Shown here one piece after another: positions 1-8,057 of a stretch of DNA of 23,931 nucleotides (position 1 is its first letter; every line of letters begins with the position of its first letter). The stretch spans positions 1 through 23,931 of the forward strand of contig DAITMB010000079.1 of NCBI GenBank assembly GCA_036835375.1, written 5' to 3'. Origin of the DNA: JANQTF01 sp036835375 (GTDB taxonomy: Bacteria; Bacteroidota; Bacteroidia; J057). The position numbers and the translations under genes are program-made. The notes beneath the pieces are model-generated. The model saw nothing but the letters and a program-made list of their open reading frames with translations. It ran no database searches and had not been told where the DNA came from.

Positions 1-30
1 CCTCAGGCATCGGCAAAGACATCCGGAGGC

Positions 31-77
31 TGAGGCTCTCGAAGCCCCGGATTGCGCTTCTGCCTTCGAGAGCCTCA
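31..77. repeat. Perfect 14-bp inverted repeat downstream of lysA
   Basis: TGAGGCTCTCGAAG (31-44) and CTTCGAGAGCCTCA (64-77) are exact reverse complements around a 19-nt loop. A smaller inverted pair, ATCCGG (21-26) and CCGGAT (47-52), overlaps the first arm and could form a competing fold. CCTCAGGCATCGG (1-13) recurs as CCTCAAGCATCGG (73-85) with one difference. The element lies just beyond the lysA stop codon, so it could end or stabilise that transcript. No T tract follows it on the minus strand, so it is not a standard intrinsic terminator. It may be one unit of a longer repeat that continues to the left of the window. Confidence 0.6.
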
Positions 78-90
78 AGCATCGGTATCA

Positions 91-1356
91 TCACCCAAAA
101 TCAGCCTCTACCTGACCTCGGAGCAAGTCGTCGATGGTCTCACGTTCGCGAATCAGTTGGGCCTTGCCTTGATAGATAAGGACCTCGGCAGGACGCACGC
201 GGGAGTTGTAGTTGCTCGCCATCGAAAAGCCATATGCACCTGCATTTTTTAGGCAGAGGATGTCGCCTTCTTTGACCTCATCCATCGACCGATCCCACCC
301 AAAGGTGTCGGTCTCACAGATGTAGCCCACCACGGTGTAAATTCTCTTGGTGCCATCGGGATTTGACACATTGAGAATGTCGTGATGAGAGCCATACATC
401 ATTGGCCGAATAAAATGGTTCAGGCCAGAATCTACCCCTACGAACACTGTGCTGGGCGTTGGCTTTACCACGTTGGTGCGCACGAAGAAGTATCCCGATT
501 CGGATACCATGTATTTACCGGGCTCAAACCAAAGCTCGACTTCTTTGCCATACTGCTTGGTGAACTGAGCGTAGGTTTCGCGGAGTTTGTCGCCCACTCG
601 GTGGAGGTCGGTGCGCACGTCCCCATCTTTGTATGGAACCTTGAAGCCGGAACCAAAATCGATGAAGTCTAGATTCGGAAACTCATACGCGAGGTCAAAC
701 ATGATCTCAGCACTTTGCACATAAGAAGCCGCATCCAGAATGTCGGAGCCCGTATGTACGTGGAGTCCGACAACACGGAGCTGATTGGCCGTGATGATCC
801 GTTGCACATGGCGACGCTGATACACCGAAATACCAAATTTGGAGTCAATGTGACCTACTGAGATTTTGGTATTGCCACCAGCAAAGATGTGTGGATTGAA
901 GCGAATGCAACAAGGCACGCTCGAACCGTACATGTGCCCAAATTGCTCCAAAATAGAGATGTTGTCGATGTTGATCACCAAGCCCATGTCCACGGCCTGC
1001 CTGATTTCTTCGAAAGAAACGCAGTTGGGCGTAAACACGATTTCGTCAGGGGAGAATCCGGCACGCAGCCCAATTTGTGCTTCTGCCAGTGACACCGTAT
1101 CAAGTCCGGCACCGAGATGCTTGAAATATTTGAGGATGCTCAGGTTGGAGAGGGCTTTGACAGGATATTTGATCTTGTGAGGAAGGCCGCCAAAAGCCAT
1201 TGACATTTCGAGGTACTGCTGGCGAATGCGCTCTGCGTCATACACATAGAGCGGCGTACCAAACTGTTCGCACAGGTCCAGGACAGAAAGCCCTTGGATC
1301 TGGTACTGCCCATCTTTGAGGAGAAGGGAGGAAAATGCTTGAACCTGGGTGTCCAT
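91..1356 (-). CDS. lysA: Diaminopimelate decarboxylase LysA
   Basis: This enzyme removes CO2 from meso-diaminopimelate to give L-lysine, the last step of lysine synthesis, using PLP in the cytoplasm. The 421-residue length is normal for the family. It has the alanine-racemase-like PLP barrel, with the Schiff-base lysine at K67 (YPVKALSN), HVHTGSD at 199-205, a glycine-rich phosphate-binding GSGF at about 235-238, EPGK at 278-281 (usually EPGR) and the C-terminal CETDTF (C347) and NAGAY (Y375) motifs that complete the active site across the dimer. The start is the ATG at 1356, which gives a compact family N-terminus. No aspartokinase or dap gene is next to it in the window. The identification is secure. 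Related PLP decarboxylases (carboxynorspermidine or arginine) are less likely because the CETD and EPG motifs fit LysA. Confidence 0.93.
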   Translation of the reverse strand: MDTQVQAFSSLLLKDGQYQIQGLSVLDLCEQFGTPLYVYDAERIRQQYLEMSMAFGGLPHKIKYPVKALSNLSILKYFKHLGAGLDTVSLAEAQIGLRAGFSPDEIVFTPNCVSFEEIRQAVDMGLVINIDNISILEQFGHMYGSSVPCCIRFNPHIFAGGNTKISVGHIDSKFGISVYQRRHVQRIITANQLRVVGLHVHTGSDILDAASYVQSAEIMFDLAYEFPNLDFIDFGSGFKVPYKDGDVRTDLHRVGDKLRETYAQFTKQYGKEVELWFEPGKYMVSESGYFFVRTNVVKPTPSTVFVGVDSGLNHFIRPMMYGSHHDILNVSNPDGTKRIYTVVGYICETDTFGWDRSMDEVKEGDILCLKNAGAYGFSMASNYNSRVRPAEVLIYQGKAQLIRERETIDDLLRGQVEADFG

Positions 1357-1426
1357 GATCGAATAAAAAAATAGAAGTGGAATGTGGAAAAGTTACATGG
1401 CTTCGCCTTGATGATTTTCTTGCATG

Positions 1427-1455
1427 AAAAAGCCGAACAGGAGTTCCTGTCCGGC
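1427..1455 (-). terminator. Intrinsic terminator of the 166-aa-protein gene
   Basis: On the minus strand GCCGGACAGGA and TCCTGTTCGGC form an 11-bp stem with one G.U pair and a tight central turn. Five T residues follow at once (A run 1427-1431 on the plus strand). It lies about 30 bp past the stop codon of the 1483-1959 gene and separates that gene from lysA. Confidence 0.75.
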
Positions 1456-1482
1456 GATGTGGGTGACAGGGACAAGATCGTG

Positions 1483-1959
1483 TTAATGCTGCTTCGAATG
1501 TGCAGGCAAAAAACGTTTGAGCCAAGTATCTTTCAGCGGTCGTTCCCACTGGCTGAGATCGTCGCTATTTTTTAACGTGTGGTCAAACACGATGCTATCC
1601 GGCTGGAGGGTTCCGGCAGCAAGTAGTGAAGGGATCTGCTGGAAATGGACCAAATGGATCTCGCCATTCCCGTCACGATAACTCACCTCGGAGCCATCGG
1701 ACCAAGGCAGTTGGTGATACGACAGAATTTCTGTTACTCCCCTGCGGAGGCTGTCGATGGAACAGCCAGAGGGGCGCCCATCGTCTTCCCGAGCTTGAAT
1801 CACCACGAAGCGGTCGTGATGAAGCCGAATGAGGCCGTTCACTGGGGTGCCGTGGGTCTTCCATTGCCCCTGAAATTGAAGGAAATTTTGCTGCAACGAT
1901 TCCTTCTCCGCGGGAGTCACAGATCGCAAGAGAGAAAATATCCAAGTAAACTGTTGCAT
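1483..1959 (-). CDS. Small conserved Bacteroidota protein, function unknown
   Basis: This is a protein of about 158 residues with no signal peptide or membrane segment, so probably cytoplasmic. The order of an N-terminal WIFSL followed by LTP-like sequence, a central QGQWKTHG, FVVIQA, then GCSIDSL resembles a small family widespread in Bacteroidota that databases often label ABC transporter ATPase. It has no Walker A motif, so that label should not be copied, and I assign no function. The start is uncertain. The ATG at 1959 gives MQQFTWIF. A TTG at 1983 adds eight residues and has a purine-rich AGGAAGAGAG upstream of it. An exact TAnnTTTG -7-like motif lies at 2053-2060 on the minus strand, but I see no matching -33 TTG. 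A strong terminator follows the gene, so it is probably transcribed alone. Confidence 0.7.
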   Translation of the reverse strand: MQQFTWIFSLLRSVTPAEKESLQQNFLQFQGQWKTHGTPVNGLIRLHHDRFVVIQAREDDGRPSGCSIDSLRRGVTEILSYHQLPWSDGSEVSYRDGNGEIHLVHFQQIPSLLAAGTLQPDSIVFDHTLKNSDDLSQWERPLKDTWLKRFLPAHSKQH

Positions 1960-2064
1960 AGCGGGACAAGGTGACTTAGTCAAATGCTCTCTTCCTGTGG
2001 AAAACAGCCGGGATCAATCACCCGGAAATAGATGAGAAAAATGCTCCTCGTTCAAATCTACGCT

Positions 2065-2149
2065 GCCATTTCTATTCGTTACGGGTTAAAACGAAATGGA
2101 ATGGCGCATAAAATAAGGTTTCAATTTCATGTCGTTGGCACTTGCCAAC
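2065..2149. repeat. Two intergenic inverted repeats
   Basis: The first is an imperfect 16-bp pair (2065-2080 with 2090-2105, three mismatches, 9-nt loop). The second is a perfect short hairpin, GTTGGCA-CT-TGCCAAC, at 2134-2149. Both lie in the 247-bp gap between the DUF434 gene and the small conserved protein. Neither has a T tract on the minus strand, so I do not call them terminators. They may fold at the 3' end of the DUF434 transcript. Confidence 0.4.
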
Positions 2150-2206
2150 AAAACAATATTCCTTAAACCATGACCGGGGCACAAAGTTCTGCTATATCTC
2201 TCTGAA

Positions 2207-2953
2207 TTACAAGCCACAACCCTTCGTAAATCGATTTCCTTGCAAAGTTAAGATGTGAGGATCAGGCAAGCGCTCGATCAAGTAGCGCCCTACATTGGCC
2301 CAAGCCTCAGTGTGATCCAAAATCACGCTGTCACTGCTCAGGACCACTTGCCCACGAGCATCCATCAGCACCCGGTCGGGATTGTTCACCAATTCTACCT
2401 CCCAGTCCATGGCATATTCCTGCGCCGTGTCGAGCAAATAGCCTTTGAGCCGCCCACTGTTGGCAACGGGTTTGTCGAGATACCAACATGCCGAAGGCGC
2501 GCCGAGCGCTCGAAGTTCGGTGGCGATCATAGCCAAGGCGGGCAGGGTCTCTTCTACACGGCGATAGGTCCCGTGAATGGCCGCCATGTCGCGATACACA
2601 CCATCGCGGCAGGCGATCACGTATCCATTGGATAGGCCACTTTCGATGGTGATGAGAAGATTATAACCATCAATGGCGATCGCTCTCCCAGCCAAGTCGT
2701 CCAACCCCAGCTCCCGTTCTGGTCTGGCAAGGAGGGCCTGGTCGCTACAAGCGGCCCTCCGAATCGCTTCGCGCTGACGAATATTAAGCCGATATCGATC
2801 GCCCACGATGCTCAGCCCAGCAGCATGGCTGTAGCCCCTTGTCCAAAGCCAGGCGAGGTCGTCCACTGCGTCATTGAGTGATTTCCAGGTAGCCGGAGCG
2901 AATAATTTGCTGTCTTCTGCGTGTTGACCCCGATGTTTTTGGCTAGAAGACAT
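2207..2953 (-). CDS. DUF434/DUF5616-type protein, possible NYN/PIN-like fold
   Basis: This protein of about 248 residues starts with RGQHAEDSKLFAP, which matches the short N-terminal DUF434 pattern. An alpha-helical part with a YRLNIRQREAIRRAACSD stretch follows. The C-terminal part carries spaced acidic motifs AIDGYNLL, WYLDKPVANSGRLK and LSSDSVILD. This order of Asp-bearing beta-strand ends suggests a NYN/PIN-like nuclease fold, consistent with DUF5616, but no activity is established. It looks cytoplasmic. I chose the ATG at 2953 over the upstream frame start at 2998 because the extra 15 residues are unlike the family and overlap a good -7 promoter element at 2981-2988. It is transcribed divergently from ccmC with no obvious functional link. 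Confidence 0.72.
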   Translation of the reverse strand: MSSSQKHRGQHAEDSKLFAPATWKSLNDAVDDLAWLWTRGYSHAAGLSIVGDRYRLNIRQREAIRRAACSDQALLARPERELGLDDLAGRAIAIDGYNLLITIESGLSNGYVIACRDGVYRDMAAIHGTYRRVEETLPALAMIATELRALGAPSACWYLDKPVANSGRLKGYLLDTAQEYAMDWEVELVNNPDRVLMDARGQVVLSSDSVILDHTEAWANVGRYLIERLPDPHILTLQGNRFTKGCGL

Positions 2954-3295
2954 GAAGGAAGTACTATGTGATGCAGCGTCCAAAATTATCAATCGCAAGA
3001 CCCAAGTCCCAATGGAATGTTCATATACTGTGAGCTTCGAAAAGCCTCTCTCCGAAAACTGCGCTCGTGACTAGATCTACTTGTACAAGATCCAATGGAA
3101 AGGTCTGATTTCACAAACGGATTCACACGGCTTGCGAATACGGGCAGAAAATTCCTTGGAATGAAGGGCTTAGCTACCCTTCGCCCGCCCTGTGTGGCCG
3201 AAGCTTTCCCTCAAATTCGCTCCTTTTTTGGTATCTTTCATGCCAATTAAGGGAAGCGTTCGGAACATTCGGAAAAACAATCGGTTTTTTGCTCC
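2954..3295. other. 342-bp divergent intergenic region
   Basis: This gap separates the DUF434 gene (minus) from ccmC (plus). I see no gene in it. It holds a candidate minus-strand promoter (2981-3012) and, for ccmC, only a weak TATCTTTC element near 3231-3238 that differs by one base from TAnnTTTG and lacks a clear -33 partner. Confidence 0.5.
2981..3012 (-). promoter_or_regulatory. Candidate Bacteroidota promoter of the DUF434 gene
   Basis: Read on the minus strand, TAATTTTG (2981-2988) matches the Bacteroidota -7 consensus TAnnTTTG. A TTG (3010-3012) lies 21 bp upstream, where the -33 element is expected. Transcription would begin roughly 5-7 bp downstream, giving a leader of about 20 nt to the ATG at 2953. 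This is a motif match only. Confidence 0.42.
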
Positions 3296-4096
3296 ATGGG
3301 AAAGAAGTTGCGAATTGGATACAAAGTGGTGGCAGTAGCGCTCTTGCTCTATGTGCTGGTGTATGGTCTGTTGGCGAGGCTACCGGAACTCCCTGGCTTA
3401 CAGGAAAGTAGCAGGAATTTATTTTATCATGTGCCGATGTGGTTTGCGGTCATTGTGCTGATGACGATCTCGGTCGTTCACAGCGTGAAATTTCTTCGGC
3501 TGGCTGATCCTGATCGCTTGGATGCACCGCAGAACCTCTTAGATATCGACCTCAAAGCCCGGGAAGCTGCGCGTGCAGGGATCCTGTTCTCCATCTTGGG
3601 ATTGATCACCGGAACGATTTGGGGCCGTGTGGCGTGGAAAGCCTCCTACGAATGGAGCGACCCGGCAGCTTGGTGGACCAGTGACCCGATCATCATTTGT
3701 GCGAGTATTTCCTTGCTGATCTATCTGGCATACTTTCTACTTCGAAGCTCTTTTTCAGACGAAGAGCAGCGGGCGCGCATGGCAGCTGTGTACAATATTT
3801 TCGCATTTGCGACCCTGATTCCGCTGTATTTTATCATCCCGAAGATACTGCCGGGTTTACATCCGACTTCTGCGGACAGTGATGCTGGCGGCGGGTCGTT
3901 CATTTTCATGCGCGAAGGCATCGACAATGCGTACCGAATGCTGCTTTACCCCGGCATCTTGGGGTTTTCGTTGCTGGGCGTATGGATTTATGAGTTGAGG
4001 ATGAGGTGGGCCATCCTGGATCGCTCCGCAGCAGTAGAGGAAGCAGGGAATGAAGCCTCTACTACGTTCCTCCACGTGAATAAAAATCTATCATGA
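3296..4096 (+). CDS. ccmC: Heme-handling membrane protein CcmC (CcsA/CcmC family)
   Basis: This inner-membrane protein presents heme to the chaperone CcmE in System I cytochrome c maturation. It has 266 residues with about six hydrophobic segments, as usual for CcmC. The two heme-ligand histidines are visible: H45 in FYHVPMWF and H189 in PGLHP. The tryptophan-rich periplasmic loop lies between them at about 107-131 (TGTIWGRVAW, then AWWTSDP), but it departs from the canonical WGTWWVWD string. The start is ATG 3296. The gene overlaps the next one by four bases (ATGA at 4093-4096), which points to translational coupling. The window shows ccmD, ccmE and ccmF downstream but no ccmA or ccmB upstream. 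CcsA of System II is a possible alternative, but the length and the CcmE neighbour favour CcmC. Confidence 0.88.
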   Translation: MGKKLRIGYKVVAVALLLYVLVYGLLARLPELPGLQESSRNLFYHVPMWFAVIVLMTISVVHSVKFLRLADPDRLDAPQNLLDIDLKAREAARAGILFSILGLITGTIWGRVAWKASYEWSDPAAWWTSDPIIICASISLLIYLAYFLLRSSFSDEEQRARMAAVYNIFAFATLIPLYFIIPKILPGLHPTSADSDAGGGSFIFMREGIDNAYRMLLYPGILGFSLLGVWIYELRMRWAILDRSAAVEEAGNEASTTFLHVNKNLS

Positions 4097-4275
4097 AGAC
4101 TTTTTTGTTTCTTTTTCTCCTTCAGACCAGTGCAGAGTCAGGCGACATTCTCCTTCAGGAAGGCCGTATGTATGCAGTCCTTGCTGTGTTGTTGGTCATT
4201 TTTGTCACGCTGGTAGGCTATCTCGTGCTCACGGAGCGTAAGCTCAGTGCCCTCGAAAAGCGTTTGAAAAAGTGA
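4093..4275 (+). CDS. ccmD: CcmD-like small membrane protein
   Basis: This 60-residue protein overlaps the ccmC stop by four bases. It has a hydrophobic N-terminal stretch (MKTFLFLFLLQ), a short polar part, a strong membrane segment (MYAVLAVLLVIFVTLVGYLVL) shown here at residues 26-46, and a lysine-rich tail ending in LEKRLKK. Size, position between ccmC and ccmE, and topology fit CcmD, which helps release holo-CcmE from the CcmABC complex. Sequence identity in CcmD is always low, so the call rests mainly on context. The N-terminal stretch may be a signal peptide, which would make the mature protein single-pass. Confidence 0.68.
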   Translation: MKTFLFLFLLQTSAESGDILLQEGRMYAVLAVLLVIFVTLVGYLVLTERKLSALEKRLKK

Positions 4276-4411
4276 GGATGAAGTCGATGTTCGCTAGCCT
4301 TCCCATAGGCTCCTCGTTTTCTTGACAAGCCTTCCCTTTCAACACCTAACGATGCGACTCCAATATCTCCTTCCCGACTTTTTTTGACAAACATCTTCGA
4401 AAGACAATCTT

Positions 4412-4807
4412 ATGAAATCCTCTCACATCCTTATTCTCATCGGTCTTGCTCTTTTCATTGTGATGCTCGGGGTCAATCTCTCGAAGAATGTGAGTACCTA
4501 CACTGACTTTGCCACAGCCAAAGAGTCTGGCAAACAAGTACATATTTCGGGAGAATGGGTTCGCCGCGACGACACCAACTACGATCCCAGCCGCGATCTT
4601 TTTACCTTTTATCTTCGGGATACCCTTCGAAATGAAGAGTTGGTGCATTTTTTTGATCCTATGCCCATGAATTTCGACCAAGCCGAAAAAGTCGTTGTGG
4701 TGGGCGGATATCAAGAGCGTGGCTTTGTAGCAGAGCGTATCGTGACCAAGTGTCCTTCGAAATACGAAGAGACTGATATTACAGCGGGAGAACCGACTGC
4801 GAATTAA
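4412..4807 (+). CDS. ccmE: Heme chaperone CcmE, CxxxY variant
   Basis: CcmE accepts heme covalently in the periplasm and passes it to the CcmF ligation machine. The 131-residue protein has an N-terminal membrane anchor (about 5-23), an OB-fold beta barrel with VHISGEWV at 43-50 and VVVVGGY at 94-100, and a C-terminal TKCPSKY at 112-118. In the classical protein the heme-binding motif is HxxxY. Here the histidine position is C114 and the tyrosine is Y118. Cysteine-type CcmE proteins are known from some other lineages. The gap of 136 bp after ccmD contains no gene and no clear promoter. The flexible tail after Y118 is short (TAGEPTAN at the end). Confidence 0.86.
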   Translation: MKSSHILILIGLALFIVMLGVNLSKNVSTYTDFATAKESGKQVHISGEWVRRDDTNYDPSRDLFTFYLRDTLRNEELVHFFDPMPMNFDQAEKVVVVGGYQERGFVAERIVTKCPSKYEETDITAGEPTAN

Positions 4808-4856
4808 GTATTCAGTTCTTGGGGATCTATCACTTTTGAATGCAGACTTAACGAAT

Positions 4857-7800
4857 ATGGAATTTGCCGCCGGAAAACTCGGTGAACTACTTGTCAGCCT
4901 GGCCTTTGCCAGTGCCCTCGTCTCTACGATCAGCTTTTTGATGGCTGATCGCCAAGTCGGCCAAGAAAAGAAAAGCTGGGAAAGGCTCGGGGTGGGCGCT
5001 TTTGTGACCCACGCGCTGAGCATATTTGGCGTGATCCTCACGCTGTTTTTGCTGATTTACACTCATCAGTACCAGTACCACTACGTGTGGGCGCACTCCT
5101 CCAATGAACTGCCAGTTCACTTCATGATTTCCTGTTTTTGGGAAGGGCAGGAGGGGAGCTTTCTGCTGTGGTGCTTTTGGCACGCTGTGCTCGGGTTGAT
5201 TCTGCTGCGAAACAGGTCCGAATGGCGAAACGGCGTCGTGGCGGTGGTCGCTTCGGTGGAAGTGATCCTCTCCTCTATGTTGCTGGGCGCTTACGTGGGA
5301 GAAGGCCTGGTCGAAGGACTGTGGTATGTGCTCACGCTGCTTCCAGTTGGGTACTTGGGCTGGCGCGCCTACAGCCGTCGCGGACAATTAGATGGGCCTG
5401 CTCAGACTTTCTTGGCAGGATCATGGGCTGTGGCAGGTATGGTATTGTTGTTGCTGGCCAGAGGACAGAGTGGATTTTGGAGCTACTTTGCCTGGAAAGA
5501 TTTTTTCAGGAGTGTGGATCATGTAGCCTTTGGGCTCAGCTTTTTGATGTTGATCGCCTATGCAGGGTTGTATCTGTGGAAAATCACGGAGGAGTCTTCC
5601 AGGGACAAGTACGCTTTGGGAGATATATTGGCAGGCGCTGCCTTGCTGGCCATGGGGGCAGTCGCTCTCGGATTTGAGCCAAGCGTGTGGAAATTAGGCT
5701 CTACGCCATTTCTATCCCTCAAAGCTGCCTTTCCCGACGAAGCCATCTATCTCACAGATCCCAATTTCGTGCCCACCAACGGCAGCGGCCTGAATTCGCT
5801 CCTTCAAAATTACTGGATGGTGATTCACCCTCCCACGCTGTTTCTGGGATTCGCAGCGACGGTGGTGCCCTTTGCCTTCGTGGTGACGGCGCTCATTCGT
5901 GGAAAATACGATCAGTGGATCAAGTCTGCCCTGCCGTGGATGTCTTTTTCGGTGATGATTCTGGGCATCGGCATCATCATGGGCGGATATTGGGCCTACG
6001 AAACCCTCAATTTTGGCGGTTATTGGAACTGGGATCCTGTCGAAAACTCCTCCTTGGTGCCCTGGCTTTGTGGGGTAGCCTCGCTTCACGCGATGCTCAT
6101 TTATCAAAAGGCCAAAGCTTATCTTAAGCTCACCATGATGCTCATCATGGGCACCTTCTTGCTGGTGCTTTACAGTACGTTTCTCACCCGCTCGGGAATT
6201 TTGGGTGATACCTCCGTGCATACATTCACCGATCTTGGCCTCTCGGGCCAGTTGCTGGTGTTGCTCCTGGCCTATGTTGCGGGGGTGATCGTGCTGAGCT
6301 TGCTCAGGTGGCCCCGAATCCCACAGCGCGAAGACGAAAGCCAGCTTTGGAGTGCGGAATTCATGCTTTTTCTTGGGGTGCTGATCTTTTCCTTCTCGGG
6401 GCTGGTCGTCATTATTGCCACCTCACTGCCAGTGTTTAACAGCATTTTGGGCACCAACCTCGCGCCACCAACACAGACTCAATTGTTTTACTACCAATGG
6501 AATGTGTGGTTTGCGATTGGATTTGGAGCAGTCTCTGGCATAGGGCAGTTTCTTTGGTGGAAGATCAAGCGCGGAAAAAGTCTTGCAGATGCGATTTTTC
6601 GGCCATTTCTCATCTCGATGGTTGCCGGCGCAGGCATACTGATTGCGCTGGCGCTCCAAGGCTGGGATTTCGCCTACGATGCCGAATTTGCTTCGTGGAT
6701 TGAGGAAGCGGAGGCAGGAAGCGGATTCTTCGGCAAAATGATGGCTTATATCCAATATGGAGTCGTCGGAATAGCAGATGAATTGCTTCTGTTCACAGCG
6801 CTATTTGGGTTGGTAGCCAATGCGGATGTGCTTTATTCCATTTTGCGCAGCAACCGCAAGGGTCTCAAAGTCATGGGTGGGACCGTGGTCCATATCGGAT
6901 TTTCGCTGATGTTGCTAGGGATGCTTTTCTCCTCCGGCTACGATAGGATCCTGAGCACCAATCTCTTTCCGGCGCAGATCGCCTCTACCCTCTCCGACGA
7001 AGAGCGGGTGGACAATGTGCGGGTGGACAAGATGGAGCAGACAATCATTCAGGGATATGCGGTCCAGTACCTTGGAACAAAGGAAGCCCAGCTCCCCATT
7101 CGTCGACTCGAAATCATTGAAGAATCTGGTCCATGGTTCAAACTTCGGTTTCGGGACGCGCGCGGCGATGATTATGTCATCGTGCAGCGCAGGGAACCTT
7201 TTTTGCAGGATGGATCTTTGCACCCGGTTCAGGACCAGACCTCGGCGATGCCAGAAGGAGAGATAGACATGGAGCTTCTACAGAAAATGCTTGAAACAAA
7301 CCTTCTGGCTTTTGAACCCGAATTGAGCAATAACCGCACACAGTATGGCCTCGAGTTCACTGCGCTAGATGACAGCACTGATACCTTCGTGCTCTATCCC
7401 GAGGCGGAGGTCAATGCTGATATGCGTAGCATCATTGCGCACCCCAGTCGTCGGATCTATTGGAACCGAGATGTGTATGTGTACACCTCGTCGCTACCCG
7501 CGCCGGATGCGAGAAAACCAAGTTTCTTTACTTTTGGGATTCGCCCCGGAGAAAGAGCCCAGCTAGGCGATGCGGAAGTGTTGCTGGCAGAGGTGCAAAA
7601 TGTGACGGGGCAAGAAGGCTTAGAGCAGTATGAGGTAGCAGCCGTTGCCAATCTGGTCGTAATCACACCACTTGATACCTTCTTGCTGCGGCCAGTATTC
7701 ACGATCCAAGACAGGAAGCCCGGAATGATCGCCGACGAAATACCAGAACTGGGACTTGAAGTAGCATTTGTGGGGGTGGAGCCCGAGACGGGAATCATGC

Positions 7801-7979
7801 GGATGCAAGCGCGCCAAGTGAATCCTTACGCTGATCATGTGACCATCAAGGTGATTCAAAAACCTTGGATCAACCTCCTGTGGCTGGGCACATTTGTTCT
7901 GACCTTTGGGTTCCTCATCTCAATTTATCGCAGGGCATCCGAACTTCGAAGAAAGAAGCTGGCCCATTCCCAGGCGTAA
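4857..7979 (+). CDS. ccmF: Cytochrome c heme lyase subunit CcmF (fused or extended form)
   Basis: This large inner-membrane protein of 1040 residues attaches heme from CcmE to apocytochrome c. It has many membrane segments, a WEGQEGSFLLW motif near residue 95-105, HPPTLFLGF with H324, the WWD heme-binding motif GGYWNWDPVENSSLVPW at 387-403, and SVHTF with H455. Near residue 690 a further membrane helix contains GGTVVHIGFSLMLLG. The next 300 or so residues form a soluble, beta-rich, probably periplasmic domain, and the protein ends with a last helix and a basic tail. Classical CcmF is about 650 residues, so this one carries a long C-terminal extension. I chose ATG 4857 (MEFAAGKLGELL), which fits the family N-terminus. 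A TTG at 4836 would add seven residues. It is the last gene of the ccm run, and a hairpin follows at 8058-8096. Confidence 0.9.
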   Translation: MEFAAGKLGELLVSLAFASALVSTISFLMADRQVGQEKKSWERLGVGAFVTHALSIFGVILTLFLLIYTHQYQYHYVWAHSSNELPVHFMISCFWEGQEGSFLLWCFWHAVLGLILLRNRSEWRNGVVAVVASVEVILSSMLLGAYVGEGLVEGLWYVLTLLPVGYLGWRAYSRRGQLDGPAQTFLAGSWAVAGMVLLLLARGQSGFWSYFAWKDFFRSVDHVAFGLSFLMLIAYAGLYLWKITEESSRDKYALGDILAGAALLAMGAVALGFEPSVWKLGSTPFLSLKAAFPDEAIYLTDPNFVPTNGSGLNSLLQNYWMVIHPPTLFLGFAATVVPFAFVVTALIRGKYDQWIKSALPWMSFSVMILGIGIIMGGYWAYETLNFGGYWNWDPVENSSLVPWLCGVASLHAMLIYQKAKAYLKLTMMLIMGTFLLVLYSTFLTRSGILGDTSVHTFTDLGLSGQLLVLLLAYVAGVIVLSLLRWPRIPQREDESQLWSAEFMLFLGVLIFSFSGLVVIIATSLPVFNSILGTNLAPPTQTQLFYYQWNVWFAIGFGAVSGIGQFLWWKIKRGKSLADAIFRPFLISMVAGAGILIALALQGWDFAYDAEFASWIEEAEAGSGFFGKMMAYIQYGVVGIADELLLFTALFGLVANADVLYSILRSNRKGLKVMGGTVVHIGFSLMLLGMLFSSGYDRILSTNLFPAQIASTLSDEERVDNVRVDKMEQTIIQGYAVQYLGTKEAQLPIRRLEIIEESGPWFKLRFRDARGDDYVIVQRREPFLQDGSLHPVQDQTSAMPEGEIDMELLQKMLETNLLAFEPELSNNRTQYGLEFTALDDSTDTFVLYPEAEVNADMRSIIAHPSRRIYWNRDVYVYTSSLPAPDARKPSFFTFGIRPGERAQLGDAEVLLAEVQNVTGQEGLEQYEVAAVANLVVITPLDTFLLRPVFTIQDRKPGMIADEIPELGLEVAFVGVEPETGIMRMQARQVNPYADHVTIKVIQKPWINLLWLGTFVLTFGFLISIYRRASELRRKKLAHSQA

Positions 7980-8057
7980 CAATTTGAAATGAAGCTAATG
8001 AGGTTGACCATGTGATCCCGCGACAGACTTGAGGCTTTGTTCAGCTACACAAAGAAG

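Noticed and set aside
4346..5041. 231-codon open frame on the minus strand
   Set aside because: It is antisense to ccmE and the start of ccmF, both of which are well supported.
5712..6221. 169-codon minus-strand frame inside ccmF
   Set aside because: It overlaps the WWD-motif region of ccmF and shows no features of its own.
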